From IMG/VR virus record IMGVR_UViG_3300021368_000010, positions 1 to 64,000 of that record: a stretch of 64,000 bases of DNA, one strand, 5' to 3'. The stretch is from a virus. Positions 8,079 to 16,516 of this stretch are shown here, piece by piece; the stretch's first letter is position 1; each line of letters begins with the position of its first letter. The notes below the pieces were generated by a model. It saw only the letters and a program-made list of their open reading frames with translations. It searched no databases and had not been told where the DNA came from. The position numbers and the translations under genes were made by a program.

Positions 8079-9456
8079 ACTTTAAATCTTGAAATGTTTT
8101 CTTACTAGTGAATTTTTGCACAAGGTCAATTGACTGCTCTTGGGTTCCTTGACCTGAATCTTGGAGACCTTCTTGAGCAGACTCCTCTACATCATACAGC
8201 TTCATCTTCGCTCTGTCAATACCTATACAGAACCTTTTGTTCATTGTCGGATCGTTATAACGATTCTTCAATTGCTTAACCATGATCTGATTCATACCCT
8301 CAAGCTCTTCCGTGCTAATAAGGGCAAACATAAGATCAGCAGTAGCAGGAAGACCGAAGGATTCTGAAGTGTCAGTAAGGTCAACATCAGAGCTACCATA
8401 ACCTGCACGAGTGGTCTGCGTAGCAGAAACGATAGGCACTCCACACTCACAAGCAAAACCCCTAAGTTCCTCAGCGATTGCTTTGACATATGTGTAGGAG
8501 TTGACAATGCTGCCTTTATATCTTTGGGACGCACAGATATTAAGGTAATCAATAAAGATAATATCGGGTCTAATGCTCCGCTTAAGAGCAAGATCACTAA
8601 CAAGAGATTTAAAGTGACCGACATGTGCAGAAGCAGTTGGATATTCTTTAATTATAAGAGTACCCTGAGTTTTCTTACTCAATGTTTGGATTTTCTTATC
8701 AAACATTGCCTTAGGAAGATCTGCTAATTTTTGGATTGGGATGTTGAGAAGATTAGCGTCAATGCGTTCAGCGATCTTCTCTTCTGCCATTTCCAGTGTG
8801 ATATAAAGGACGTTCTTGCCTTGAAGGAGTGTCGCAGCGGCGCAGTGACACATAAACAAAGACTTGCCCACACCAGTACCAGCGAGTGCGATGTTAAGAC
8901 TTTTGTTAGAAAGACCACCCTTCGTAATCTTATTGAAGAATGATAAGTCGAATGGGATCTTATTTTCCTTTTTGTGGTAGAACTCGTACCTTGCTTCTGC
9001 GTCAGAGACATAATCGTGACCTACATGTTGATCGAATGAAACACCTAACGCTTCAGAAAGTATCTGCGGAATAGCACCTTTATCTTTCTGGGAATCTTGC
9101 CCGTCAGCAATCTTGACAGATTCCATAAGAGATAAGTAGATCGCACGCTCTTGACACCACTTTTCTGTAGTATCAATGAGCCAGTCAAAGTCTGCGGAAT
9201 CATCGGAAAGGACATTCAAAACCTCCAGGATTTCAGCATAATCATTTTCATTGATATCAGTTCTTTCCTGACATTCTATACCAATTGCATTAAGAGATGG
9301 TAGCGTTTCATACTGAGTGACATACTCATGAATTTCCAAAAAGATAATCTTATGAGTACGAGTTTGAAAATAATCAGACTTAATGAAAGGTATGACCTTG
9401 CGAGTATACTTCTCATTAAATACCAAATTATTGAGAATTGTTACTTCTAGGTTCAT
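8071..9456 (-). CDS. 41: gp41 replicative DNA helicase (DnaB family)
   Basis: 461 aa, close to T4 gp41. An N-terminal helical domain is followed by a RecA-like motor: Walker A GTGVGKS at 193-199, YITLEM at about 219-223, Walker B IIFIDYL near 300, and a QTTRAGYGSSD segment matching motif H4. It is the hexameric 5'-3' helicase of the fork, working with primase. The ATG overlaps the stop of the 2OG oxygenase gene. The acidic, Gln-rich C-terminal linker (near EESAQEGLQDSGQG) is less conserved. Confidence 0.95.
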   Translation of the reverse strand: MNLEVTILNNLVFNEKYTRKVIPFIKSDYFQTRTHKIIFLEIHEYVTQYETLPSLNAIGIECQERTDINENDYAEILEVLNVLSDDSADFDWLIDTTEKWCQERAIYLSLMESVKIADGQDSQKDKGAIPQILSEALGVSFDQHVGHDYVSDAEARYEFYHKKENKIPFDLSFFNKITKGGLSNKSLNIALAGTGVGKSLFMCHCAAATLLQGKNVLYITLEMAEEKIAERIDANLLNIPIQKLADLPKAMFDKKIQTLSKKTQGTLIIKEYPTASAHVGHFKSLVSDLALKRSIRPDIIFIDYLNICASQRYKGSIVNSYTYVKAIAEELRGFACECGVPIVSATQTTRAGYGSSDVDLTDTSESFGLPATADLMFALISTEELEGMNQIMVKQLKNRYNDPTMNKRFCIGIDRAKMKLYDVEESAQEGLQDSGQGTQEQSIDLVQKFTSKKTFQDLKYD

Positions 9457-10019
9457 AGGTAGTGCAGATAAGATCCAACAATATATTTTTCAGACGATAT
9501 TGGAGATCTTCCAGCATGTCTGTATTGCCATGTTGCAGGGAACAAGAGTATTCTACCACACTTTGAGGCAACTTGGTGATTAAAGATTGGAAATTCAGTA
9601 TGTCCACCGACATTTACTGTGTTCAAATAAATGAACATCACTAAAAATCTACGAGCAGACTCATGATCTTGCACATCAACATGATCCTTGAATTGATCAT
9701 GTCCATTATTCTGATACATTTTCATACGGAATTCTTCGTATGCATATTTTGCAGGGAAGTCCGGTCCAACTTTTAGTTGTGAAATATATTTATCTACAAC
9801 ACCATCCAATGCATTTAGAATGGTCTCTTGATGATCCATCCATAAAGGATCTTTGTCCTCGTACTTTTTAGAAATATTTAATTCTCTGAAGGACGGTCGC
9901 TGTTCTCTATCAACATATACGCTGTCGGATTTAGAAAACGATTCAATGATAGATTTACATACAGATTCATCAAGAATGTTATCATAGGTCTTTATATAAT
10001 CAGTAAGTTTAGTTGCCAT
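9453..10019 (-). CDS. 2-oxoglutarate/Fe(II) oxygenase, prolyl-hydroxylase-like
   Basis: 188 aa from the ATG at 10019, chosen because GGAG lies 7 nt upstream; the open frame runs 36 nt further. Iron ligands fit DHVD (H-x-D) and the distal His in YRHAGRSP, with GGHTEFP as the strand between and SEK as the 2OG-binding basic site. The family hydroxylates proteins, nucleic acids or small molecules using O2 and 2-oxoglutarate. Cyanophages carry several; targets are unknown. It overlaps uvsX by 11 nt, so it travels with the replication genes. Confidence 0.85.
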   Translation of the reverse strand: MATKLTDYIKTYDNILDESVCKSIIESFSKSDSVYVDREQRPSFRELNISKKYEDKDPLWMDHQETILNALDGVVDKYISQLKVGPDFPAKYAYEEFRMKMYQNNGHDQFKDHVDVQDHESARRFLVMFIYLNTVNVGGHTEFPIFNHQVASKCGRILLFPATWQYRHAGRSPISSEKYIVGSYLHYL

Positions 10020-11019
10020 AACTGAACTCCAGTCGGGCAGCTTTGTCCAATTCATTCATTATTTCGGGGGTGAAATACTTCTCCGGATCAGCGAGAATAG
10101 ACTTAGGGTAAAAAGTAGATTCACCAATAACGATACGATTCCCCCGCTTGGTAAAGACTCCGTATTTCTCACCCAGTTCCAGTAAGCCGTAATACCTGTC
10201 CAGTCCACGGTCGTAATAAAGACGTGTTTCAACTTCGCTATTCTCCTTTGTTAGACGAGACTTCTGTGCTTTGCATTTGATGATGTTACCGACAACCTCA
10301 GTTCCATCCTTCTCCTTCTTCTTGGACAAATAGATGATAGTAGAAGATGCATACTTCAGACCTGAACCGCCACCCATTTCTTTGGTAGGAACATAGGAAC
10401 CAATGACATCATAGGTATGGTTAGTGACCATCATTGGAACATTTGCCTTACCCAATTTTAGTGTGAGTACACGAAATGCACCTTTAATGAGTTGACTCTT
10501 AGTCATGTCACGAACCTGTTTGTCAGCAGCAACATCTGCAATCTCCTTCTCAGTGGAGAGCATACCCAGAGAGTCCAGGACAAACATCAGAGGTTTACGA
10601 TCAGCAACATCCTGTTCCATATACTTGTCCAAGATACGACAAGACTGAGTTCGGAATTGTTCAATGGTAGCAACAGGAACGATCATCATACGATCGGATG
10701 CGATACCACGGTCCTCAATCATCTGCTTTGAGATAGCAGACTCAGACTCAAAATAGATCACCCCAGCATCGGGATTAGATTCAAGAAAATGCTGGACAAT
10801 CCCAAGGCAGTAAAAAGTCTTGCCAGTAGAAGACTCGCCAGCGATAGCCGTGATCTTGTTTGCAGGGATTCCACCGTAGATTGAACCGCTAACCAAAGCA
10901 TTGAAAATATAGCTACCAGTATCAATGAAACCAGAAGTGTCTCCTGCTGCGACACCATCGCTGACAAGTCCTGCATATTCATTACCAATCTCCTTTGCTA
11001 CATCCTGTAAAAAATTCAC
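10009..11019 (-). CDS. uvsX: UvsX RecA-like recombinase
   Basis: 336 aa, starting with GTG at 11019 (GTGA overlap with the small gene upstream). Walker A GESSTGKT is at 61-68 and Walker B is [10 protein letters not shown]. The [11 protein letters not shown] and [11 protein letters not shown] segments match the DNA-binding loops of T4 UvsX. It is the strand-exchange protein for recombination-dependent replication and repair, loaded by UvsY (35478-35906). Confidence 0.95.
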   Translation of the reverse strand: MNFLQDVAKEIGNEYAGLVSDGVAAGDTSGFIDTGSYIFNALVSGSIYGGIPANKITAIAGESSTGKTFYCLGIVQHFLESNPDAGVIYFESESAISKQMIEDRGIASDRMMIVPVATIEQFRTQSCRILDKYMEQDVADRKPLMFVLDSLGMLSTEKEIADVAADKQVRDMTKSQLIKGAFRVLTLKLGKANVPMMVTNHTYDVIGSYVPTKEMGGGSGLKYASSTIIYLSKKKEKDGTEVVGNIIKCKAQKSRLTKENSEVETRLYYDRGLDRYYGLLELGEKYGVFTKRGNRIVIGESTFYPKSILADPEKYFTPEIMNELDKAARLEFSYGN

Positions 11020-11174
11020 TCTTTAACCTCCAATAATGATGTGATGTAATTGGAGCGTTTCATGGCACGCTCAAACCATTGCGCTTCTTTTATGTCACTG
11101 AAAATCTTTTCTTCTCTAGGTGAAAACCCAAATGCGTTTTGATATGTGACAATATACTTTGTAGTTTTGTTCAT
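11016..11174 (-). CDS. Small gene between gp43 and uvsX, 52 aa
   Basis: Begins [20 protein letters not shown] and ends SLLEVKE. It is basic to neutral, with a short beta start and a helix ([14 protein letters not shown]). Its ATG overlaps the gp43 stop (ATGA) and its stop overlaps the GTG of uvsX (GTGA). The exact packing between two core genes is strong evidence for coding. Function unknown. Confidence 0.75.
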   Translation of the reverse strand: MNKTTKYIVTYQNAFGFSPREEKIFSDIKEAQWFERAMKRSNYITSLLEVKE

Positions 11175-13669
11175 CCAAATAAAAATTCTAGATTTGCGAC
11201 CTTTTCAGTTTGCCAACCAATTGTGTCCATAATCACCTTAATGGGGTCCAAGAAACTCTTGGAGAATTGTAAGTCATAGTCCACATGTTTGTCAAGCCCA
11301 AGTTCTTTGGGGAATGTTGCCAGATAACTGATAACATTCTCACCAATTTTATTGGGAGTTTTAAGATACACAAACTTAATCTTTTCACCATCCTGAATCA
11401 ATGGATACTTGTGAGTGAGTTTGTTCTTCTTGTTATGAAAGTTGTAAAGCAATGCGCCTCTCACATGAATGGGTGTGCCTTTACTATAGATAGTCGCTGG
11501 GTTCGACCACTTATTTATTCCATTACACCCGCGAGGAAAAGAAACATCTTCAACCGGTAACGAAGAGAATTTATCTCTAAAGTCAGAGATGAATTTCTGT
11601 GCAGATTCTTCGTCCAGATTCATGATAACTGTCATACACTCCTTAATTGCGGTGCGACATGCACTAGGAGTAGAGGACTTAACTGCCTCCAGACCCATGA
11701 TCTTGAGTTTAGGTTTCTCATAACGAACACCCTCACTATCCCAGACATTGAGAATGTAGCGTTTCTTAGCAGTCCAGATGCCTTTGTTAGCGATGTTCTC
11801 TCTCTTCATGAACATCTTCTGTTCATAGGCACCGACATAATCTGCTAGTTCCTTGTACGATTTGTCGATGAATGGTTCGATTCGATCCTTACACGCTGCA
11901 TTGAGAAAACTGACGATCCTCTCTTGAGGAACATCTTGTACATCAAATACTGAACGAACAAGTAGATCAAGACAGATATAGATGCTGTCAGTATCACTGG
12001 CGATAACATAGTCGTGATTCTCCGTTTTGAGTAGTTTGTTTAGGTAACTATTTACTTTTCCTTCGATCCAACGAATCGAGACTTGACCCGAGAGAGTGAT
12101 CGCCTCAGCATTTGCCAGATTGTAATATCTGAAGTATTGGTTTCCGATGGCACCATAGGCAGAGTTGAGTTGGATCTTTCTTGCCATTTGGATGTTGTTG
12201 AACTTTGAGATATCCTTTTGAAGTGCCAAGGTCTCTGATGTTGTCTTGGCATGTTCCAAGGACTGCTTAGAGGCAAGCATCCTTTTTTTATAAATGGTTC
12301 GTTCATCGTAGATCTTCTGCATCATTTCAGGAAGGAATCCATGAATGTCCTTACGATACTGAGCACCGTTAGCACATACACAATACTCCCCATCAATATC
12401 TAGCGTTTCCTCAAGGATTCGATCAACCGTTGCTCTGGGATGTCTCGCCTCAATGAGGGTCTCTGGCGAGATATTGTACTGCATAATAAGGTGAGGGTAG
12501 AGACTATTAAGGTCAAAACTAACAACCCAATCATACTTTCCCGGAACCGGTTCCTTGACATAAGCACCTGCATACTTTTCATCTTTCTTTGCTCCTTTCT
12601 TAGGCGGAACTACAACTTTTCTATCTGTAAGATAGTTATAGATCATGGTGTCCCACATACGGACCTGACTATACACATCCTCAAAGTTGACCTTAGCATC
12701 GTAACTCATTGTGATAGCAAGTTCAAGAAGTTTCATCTTATCTTCCAACTTGTCAATGAGTTCAACGTCTTGAATATTATACTCTACGAACTTTTGCCAG
12801 TCTCGGGTATAAAAATCTTTGAAGTTCTCGTATTCAGAGTGATCAACTTTTCTCTGCCCGAGTTCGACGAAAGCGATATGGTCAAGTCGGTAAGACTCTT
12901 GATTTGTGTATGTAAATTTACGATATAGATCGAAATAGTCAAGAATATTAATACCAGAGATATCGTAAGCAATATTACGGCGTCCCTGTACATAGACTTC
13001 TCTTTCATTTGCTCTGCCCCAAGGTGACAATGACTTCATCCATTTCTCACCGAGAACACGATTGACTCGACGAGCAATATAAGGAACATCATACAGGTTG
13101 ATATTCCAACCAGTCAGAATATCAGGAGTATTTTGTGCCCACCAACCTAGAAAATGATTTAGCATCTCATTTTCAGTCCAAAAAATATTTGCTTTAACTC
13201 CCTTAGGAACATCAAATTCACGAGTTGCCCAAACATAATACTGTTTGCTGACCATATCTTTGATAGTAATGGTCAGCATTTCTTCTGCTGCCTCATCGAC
13301 ATTAGGGAAACCGTTCTCACACTGGACTTCAATATCCAGTGCAAAGATTTTCATCTGAGGAATGCTGTATTCAACTTCATTAGGAAACTCCCGACGAATA
13401 TATTGATATACAAATCTCTCATATCCATGAACCTCAAATCCTTCTACACCATCATATTGAGTGATAAATTCTCTCGCCTTCCTAGCAGTTTCAAACTTCA
13501 AGGGTTTAACATTACGACCATCAAGGGTTTTAAACTCCTCTTCTTTGTTTGAAAGAACATAAAGAGTTGGAGAATAATGAGTACGAAACGACACAGGTTG
13601 TCCATCCTCATATCCTCGATACAGAATCGTATCGCCAGCAAGTTGAATGTTGGTATAGAATGAACTCAT
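11171..13669 (-). CDS. 43: gp43 DNA polymerase, B family
   Basis: 832 aa, somewhat shorter than T4 gp43 (898). 3'-5' exonuclease motif I is FALDIEVQ near residue 110. Polymerase motif A is FDLNSLYPHLIMQ, motif B is KIQLNSAYGAIGN and motif C is SDTDSIY; all catalytic Asp residues are present. The C-terminus ends NLEFLFG, matching the hydrophobic clamp-binding tail that docks on gp45. It is the replicative polymerase. The gene overlaps the neighbours on both sides by 4 nt. Confidence 0.97.
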   Translation of the reverse strand: MSSFYTNIQLAGDTILYRGYEDGQPVSFRTHYSPTLYVLSNKEEEFKTLDGRNVKPLKFETARKAREFITQYDGVEGFEVHGYERFVYQYIRREFPNEVEYSIPQMKIFALDIEVQCENGFPNVDEAAEEMLTITIKDMVSKQYYVWATREFDVPKGVKANIFWTENEMLNHFLGWWAQNTPDILTGWNINLYDVPYIARRVNRVLGEKWMKSLSPWGRANEREVYVQGRRNIAYDISGINILDYFDLYRKFTYTNQESYRLDHIAFVELGQRKVDHSEYENFKDFYTRDWQKFVEYNIQDVELIDKLEDKMKLLELAITMSYDAKVNFEDVYSQVRMWDTMIYNYLTDRKVVVPPKKGAKKDEKYAGAYVKEPVPGKYDWVVSFDLNSLYPHLIMQYNISPETLIEARHPRATVDRILEETLDIDGEYCVCANGAQYRKDIHGFLPEMMQKIYDERTIYKKRMLASKQSLEHAKTTSETLALQKDISKFNNIQMARKIQLNSAYGAIGNQYFRYYNLANAEAITLSGQVSIRWIEGKVNSYLNKLLKTENHDYVIASDTDSIYICLDLLVRSVFDVQDVPQERIVSFLNAACKDRIEPFIDKSYKELADYVGAYEQKMFMKRENIANKGIWTAKKRYILNVWDSEGVRYEKPKLKIMGLEAVKSSTPSACRTAIKECMTVIMNLDEESAQKFISDFRDKFSSLPVEDVSFPRGCNGINKWSNPATIYSKGTPIHVRGALLYNFHNKKNKLTHKYPLIQDGEKIKFVYLKTPNKIGENVISYLATFPKELGLDKHVDYDLQFSKSFLDPIKVIMDTIGWQTEKVANLEFLFG

Positions 13670-13911
13670 GCCTTGGTATAGGTCTCCAGCAGTTTAGGAC
13701 TTGGATCCAGTATAGTAAAAATCACTTCAGAAGTCAAGAACAAATCTCTCTGCTGGGTGAAATCAGGAAAAGGTTTAATCTCATCCTCACTGATCACAGT
13801 ATAACAGTTGCCGATGAATAAACTTGGTTCCTCATCCAGTTGTTCCACTGTCCCGATCAGATACTCCGGGCGATCCTTCAATAGAATTAACTTCACCTGT
13901 GAATCTTCCAT
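13666..13911 (-). CDS. Sm/Hfq-like small protein, paralogue D
   Basis: 81 aa. The pattern VKLILLKD-(P)EYLIGTVEQL-(x)-LFIGNCYTV-(x)-FPDF-(x)-FLTSEVIFTILDPSPKLLETY parallels the proteins at 13832, 22013 and 33570: a five-strand start with NGE/PEY turn, a P-x-F/W segment, then a strand and a helix ending in Y. Sm/Hfq-like fold is inferred from this pattern. GGAG precedes the ATG. The first 80 nt overlap the end of the upstream paralogue in another frame. Possible RNA-binding role next to gp43. Confidence 0.7.
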   Translation of the reverse strand: MEDSQVKLILLKDRPEYLIGTVEQLDEEPSLFIGNCYTVISEDEIKPFPDFTQQRDLFLTSEVIFTILDPSPKLLETYTKA

Positions 13912-14263
13912 TTGCTTTCTCCACTAATTCGTTGTACTTGTCAATAATTTCCGGATATGTTTCATAAATGGTAAGAACATCTTCCGGTTTCACCATCAAA
14001 TCTTTTTTGGAAGCAAATGGTGCCCATGGTCTCATGTCAATATCTGGTTCAATTTCCTTAAACTCATCAACGAAACTTTCTGTACCAGTTGTATCATCAG
14101 TTTCAATATCAAGAGGAAATTGATCTTCATCTAAAATTGCAAGGTTGTAAGGATTTTTCAACTGAAATGCAATTACCTTATCAGGATATTCTTTTGTAGA
14201 AACTTCAAACAGATCGCAGATGATGTCTTCACCGTTTTTTAGTCTTGCGATTCTTACGCTCAT
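13832..14263 (-). CDS. Sm/Hfq-like small protein, paralogue A
   Basis: 143 aa from the ATG at 14263, which has a strong GAGGAGG site 4 nt upstream; the frame extends five codons further. The N-terminus SVRIARLKNGEDIICDLFEV has the LxNGExI turn typical of this phage Sm-like group. It continues IAFQLKNPYNLAI, then WAPFASKKDLMVKPEDVLTIYETYPEIIDKY. An acidic insert (residues 55-75) and a 25-residue Gly/Ser tail are unique to this copy. RNA binding is inferred. It overlaps the 76-aa gene by 35 nt. Confidence 0.7.
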   Translation of the reverse strand: MSVRIARLKNGEDIICDLFEVSTKEYPDKVIAFQLKNPYNLAILDEDQFPLDIETDDTTGTESFVDEFKEIEPDIDMRPWAPFASKKDLMVKPEDVLTIYETYPEIIDKYNELVEKANGRFTGEVNSIEGSPGVSDRDSGTTG

Positions 14264-14459
14264 AATTCCTCCTCTCAATTTCTAATACAGATTGCTTGAT
14301 AATGTCTTTAAGGATTTTAAATTCTTCGACATTTTTTTCTACAGAGATAGGTCTGACATACCTAAGAAGTTCATCAGTGTATGATGTTGGCACTTCTACA
14401 GTAACTAGATCCGTCTCGCCATCATAATTATTCGGTTTTAGATTTACATAAACATTCAT
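14229..14459 (-). CDS. Hypothetical protein, 76 aa, first gene of the replication transcript
   Basis: The ATG at 14459 has GAGGT 6 nt upstream. A beta-rich start (NVYVNLKPNNYDGETDLVTV) is followed by a long basic helix ending RKNRKTKKR, which suggests nucleic-acid contact. Not recognised. It is the first gene after the sigma-70-type promoter and hairpin at 14481-14543. Confidence 0.65.
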   Translation of the reverse strand: MNVYVNLKPNNYDGETDLVTVEVPTSYTDELLRYVRPISVEKNVEEFKILKDIIKQSVLEIERRNYERKNRKTKKR

Positions 14460-14474
14460 GGTGTACCTCAAACA

Positions 14475-14502
14475 AAAAAGAGACCCCCAGGGGAGGTCTC
14501 TT
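14475..14502 (-). terminator. Hairpin with T-tract behind pstS
   Basis: The minus strand reads AGAGACC, a C/G-rich centre, GGTCTCT and then TTTTTT. It fits an intrinsic terminator for the pstS operon. It also forms the start of any transcript from the promoter at 14514-14543, so it could act as an attenuator or a 5' stem-loop. Confidence 0.7.
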
Positions 14503-14513
14503 CTGTTGTATTA

Positions 14514-14543
14514 TTATATATACAACTTATTTGAGTGTGTCAA
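14514..14543 (-). promoter_or_regulatory. Consensus sigma-70-type promoter inside the pstS 3' end
   Basis: The minus strand has TTGACA (14538-14543), an 18-bp spacer and TATAAT (14514-14519). It overlaps the last pstS codons and points to the 76-aa gene, the Sm-like genes, gp43, uvsX and gp41. It fits an early host-polymerase promoter for the replication module. Confidence 0.65.
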
Positions 14544-15504
14544 CAGCAGCGAGTGCTTTCTGACGAAGTGACTCAGGAAGAGGAACATAACCAAGGGAGT
14601 CTGCCTTCTGTTGCTGAGTAGGTGTCAGCATCCAGCGAAGCATATCCTTCACATTATCATTCTTCTCATACTCAGGGTATGCCAGAATCCAAGTCAAGGA
14701 GACGATAGGATAAGCATTGGCACCAGCAGGGTTAGCATCAGCACCACGAAGTTGATCGTCAAGAACGATCTCACCAAGACCAGCAGAAGCAGTCTCAGCA
14801 GAAGCGGTGACATAATTACCTGCCTTGTTTTGAATGGCGACCTGTTGAAGATCGCCCTTCACATAACCATAGTTTACATAACCAATAGAACCAGGGGTGT
14901 TGGTGATACTAGCAGCAACACCGCTGTTACCCTTAGATCCAACGCCAACAGGCCACTTCACAGACTTACCTGTGCCGACTGTCTTCTTCCACTCAGGAGA
15001 GAATGCCGACAGGGAATTCGTGAATCCCTTCGTAGTGCCGCTGCCATCGGATCGATGGACGGTAGCAATACGCTTATCAGCACAACCGAAGTAAGACCAG
15101 TTGTCAATCTTACCGAGGAAAACATCTGCCAGATCGGTTTGGGTCATCTTGACTTCACAACCAGGATAGTTATAAGTCGGGACGATCGCACCGCCCGTCA
15201 TAGGAATGTGAACCATTCCCTCAGCAGGTTGTTTCTTATCACTCACAGCACCATCGCTGGCACCAAAGTCAACGGTCTTTGCTTTGAACTGACGGACGCC
15301 AGCTCCACTACCAACTGCTTGATAGTTGACTTGGTTTCCAGTCTTATTAGCAAGATCTACTAACATGTTGTTATACAACATTGCGGGGAAAGAAGCACCG
15401 GCACCATTAAGGGTGTAGGTCTCCTTTGCTTTCTCAGAGGTGGACCCGCAGGCGACCACCAGGGGTGCTGCCACTAGGGCAGCAGCGATTGCTTTGAGTT
15501 TCAT
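14527..15504 (-). CDS. pstS: PstS phosphate-binding protein
   Basis: 325 aa from the ATG at 15504 (GAGGT upstream; the open frame starts at a TTG one codon earlier). A lipoprotein-like signal ends in VVACGS. The mature part has GAGASFPAMLY, SGAGVRQF, DFGASDG and HRSDGSGTTKGF, the phosphate-binding loops of PstS. It is the periplasmic receptor of the PstSCAB transporter and probably boosts host phosphate uptake during infection. It forms an operon with the barrel-like gene upstream (11-nt gap) under a Pho-box-like site. Confidence 0.95.
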   Translation of the reverse strand: MKLKAIAAALVAAPLVVACGSTSEKAKETYTLNGAGASFPAMLYNNMLVDLANKTGNQVNYQAVGSGAGVRQFKAKTVDFGASDGAVSDKKQPAEGMVHIPMTGGAIVPTYNYPGCEVKMTQTDLADVFLGKIDNWSYFGCADKRIATVHRSDGSGTTKGFTNSLSAFSPEWKKTVGTGKSVKWPVGVGSKGNSGVAASITNTPGSIGYVNYGYVKGDLQQVAIQNKAGNYVTASAETASAGLGEIVLDDQLRGADANPAGANAYPIVSLTWILAYPEYEKNDNVKDMLRWMLTPTQQQKADSLGYVPLPESLRQKALAAVDTLK

Positions 15505-15515
15505 CAATCAGTACC

Positions 15516-15875
15516 TCAGAACTTGTACTTGGTTCCGAGTTCAACTTTCCAGTCACGAGTATCATCTTCTTGGAAGAGATTCTCAAACTTACCATAAGCA
15601 GCGAGTTGATCGGTGATTTTAACTTTGCTACCTACTTCCAAAGCGTAGAAGGTTTCAGCATCACCAGCATCGGGGACAGAGCGACCGATACCACCTTCGA
15701 TGTAAGGTGTGAAACTACCAAGTTTGGTTTCATATCCAACGCGACCCTGATGGACTTGCTTGGAGAAGTCCTCGTCAGTGCCCTTAAACTCATGCTTAGA
15801 TTCGACATAAGGACCAGCGAAAGCAGGTGTCGCCAGTGCAGAAAGTGCCAGTGCGGCAAGTGCAATTGTTTTCAT
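15516..15875 (-). CDS. Small exported beta-barrel-like protein
   Basis: 119 aa from the ATG at 15875. A clear signal peptide (KTIALAALALSALATPAFA) is followed by alternating beta-type text with aromatic ends: RVGYETKLGSFTPYIEGGIG, YALEVGSKVKITDQ, DWKVELGTKYKF. The terminal Phe is typical of outer-membrane barrels, but the length suits only about four to six strands. It precedes pstS in the same operon, so a role in outer-membrane phosphate entry is possible. No ribosome site is evident. Confidence 0.75.
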   Translation of the reverse strand: MKTIALAALALSALATPAFAGPYVESKHEFKGTDEDFSKQVHQGRVGYETKLGSFTPYIEGGIGRSVPDAGDAETFYALEVGSKVKITDQLAAYGKFENLFQEDDTRDWKVELGTKYKF

Positions 15876-15900
15876 TTTTTTTATGTGTGAAGTATACTTA

Positions 15901-15920
15901 GGTGCCCACGCATGAGCACC
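15901..15920 (-). promoter_or_regulatory. 5' stem-loop of the pstS operon transcript
   Basis: GGTGCTCA-TGCG-TGGGCACC on the minus strand, an 8-bp stem with one G-T pair. It begins at the predicted transcription start (about 7 nt after the TATATT box), so it would cap the 5' end of the mRNA. Confidence 0.45.
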
Positions 15921-15925
15921 CATGT

Positions 15926-15970
15926 AATATAGCATACTTCTGCCCAAAATTGGGTTATGGGTAATTTAAG
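15926..15970 (-). promoter_or_regulatory. Pho-box-like promoter of the pstS operon
   Basis: Two direct 8-mers, CTTAAATT (15963-15970) and CATAACCC (15952-15959), lie 3 bp apart like the CTTAACCT repeats bound by cyanobacterial PhoB. A TATATT -10 box is at 15926-15931. Control of cyanophage pstS by the host PhoR/PhoB system is established knowledge. The match here is imperfect. Confidence 0.5.
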
Positions 15971-16421
15971 ATTTTGAATCGATCTCGTATACCTTGAGTT
16001 TCTGGTGATCTGGGATAATTTTCTTTAACTCGATTGTCAGCATTCCATTATTAAATGCCACTTCACCAATCTCAACATCATCCGACAAGTTGAAACCTCT
16101 AGCGAAGCTACGAGTGGAAATACCTCTGTGCATGTATTCCTCTTCCCCTTTACTCTTCGCTGTCTTAGACCTGATTAGGAGGACGTTCGATTCTGTAGAG
16201 ACTTCAATCTCGTCCTTCGACCAACCAGCAAGTGCTACTTCAATCCTCCATTTGATATTCGATTCCTGTACAAGATTGTATGGGGGATATGATTCGTTTG
16301 CTGTGCCCATTCCATAAGAATGCAGCCTGTAAAACATGTCGTCTAGTCCAACGCTGTATTTTTCTGCAGCGTCTACGATGGCACCAAGATCTTTCGTGCC
16401 GAACTTTCTAAGTCCTGTCAT
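15966..16421 (-). CDS. hsp20: Hsp20 small heat-shock protein
   Basis: 151 aa from the ATG at 16421, preceded by AAGGAG; the open frame runs 90 nt further but lacks a start signal. The alpha-crystallin domain spans about 40-140: YPPYNLVQESNIKWRIEVALAGWSKDEIEV, then YMHRGISTRSFARGFNLSDDVE and a GMLTIEL motif. Small heat-shock proteins hold unfolding proteins in a soluble state; cyanophage copies may protect photosystems or virion assembly. A 95-nt structured leader with an SD-pairing hairpin separates it from a late-type promoter. Confidence 0.93.
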   Translation of the reverse strand: MTGLRKFGTKDLGAIVDAAEKYSVGLDDMFYRLHSYGMGTANESYPPYNLVQESNIKWRIEVALAGWSKDEIEVSTESNVLLIRSKTAKSKGEEEYMHRGISTRSFARGFNLSDDVEIGEVAFNNGMLTIELKKIIPDHQKLKVYEIDSKS

Positions 16422-16428
16422 TTGTATG

Positions 16429-16445
16429 CTCCTTAAATAAGCGAG
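16429..16445 (-). promoter_or_regulatory. Candidate RNA thermometer: hairpin covering the hsp20 ribosome site
   Basis: The leader reads CUCGCUU-AUUU-AAGGAG. The AAGGAG Shine-Dalgarno pairs with CUC-CUU, leaving one bulged G, with a 4-nt loop. Cyanobacterial hsp17 is known to carry an RNA thermometer in its leader. The phage hairpin is short and weak, as such switches require. Confidence 0.4.
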
Positions 16446-16516
16446 TTTTATTGTGTGGTCCCCGAAGGCAACCTGGCGTTGAAGGGGTTCGGTAACGAAC
16501 CAAACCTCCAACGGTT

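Noticed and set aside
16440-16512. GC-rich hairpins in the hsp20 leader considered as a tRNA
   Set aside because: No cloverleaf with a proper T-arm and acceptor stem could be drawn; it is better explained as leader structure. No tRNA was found by eye elsewhere.
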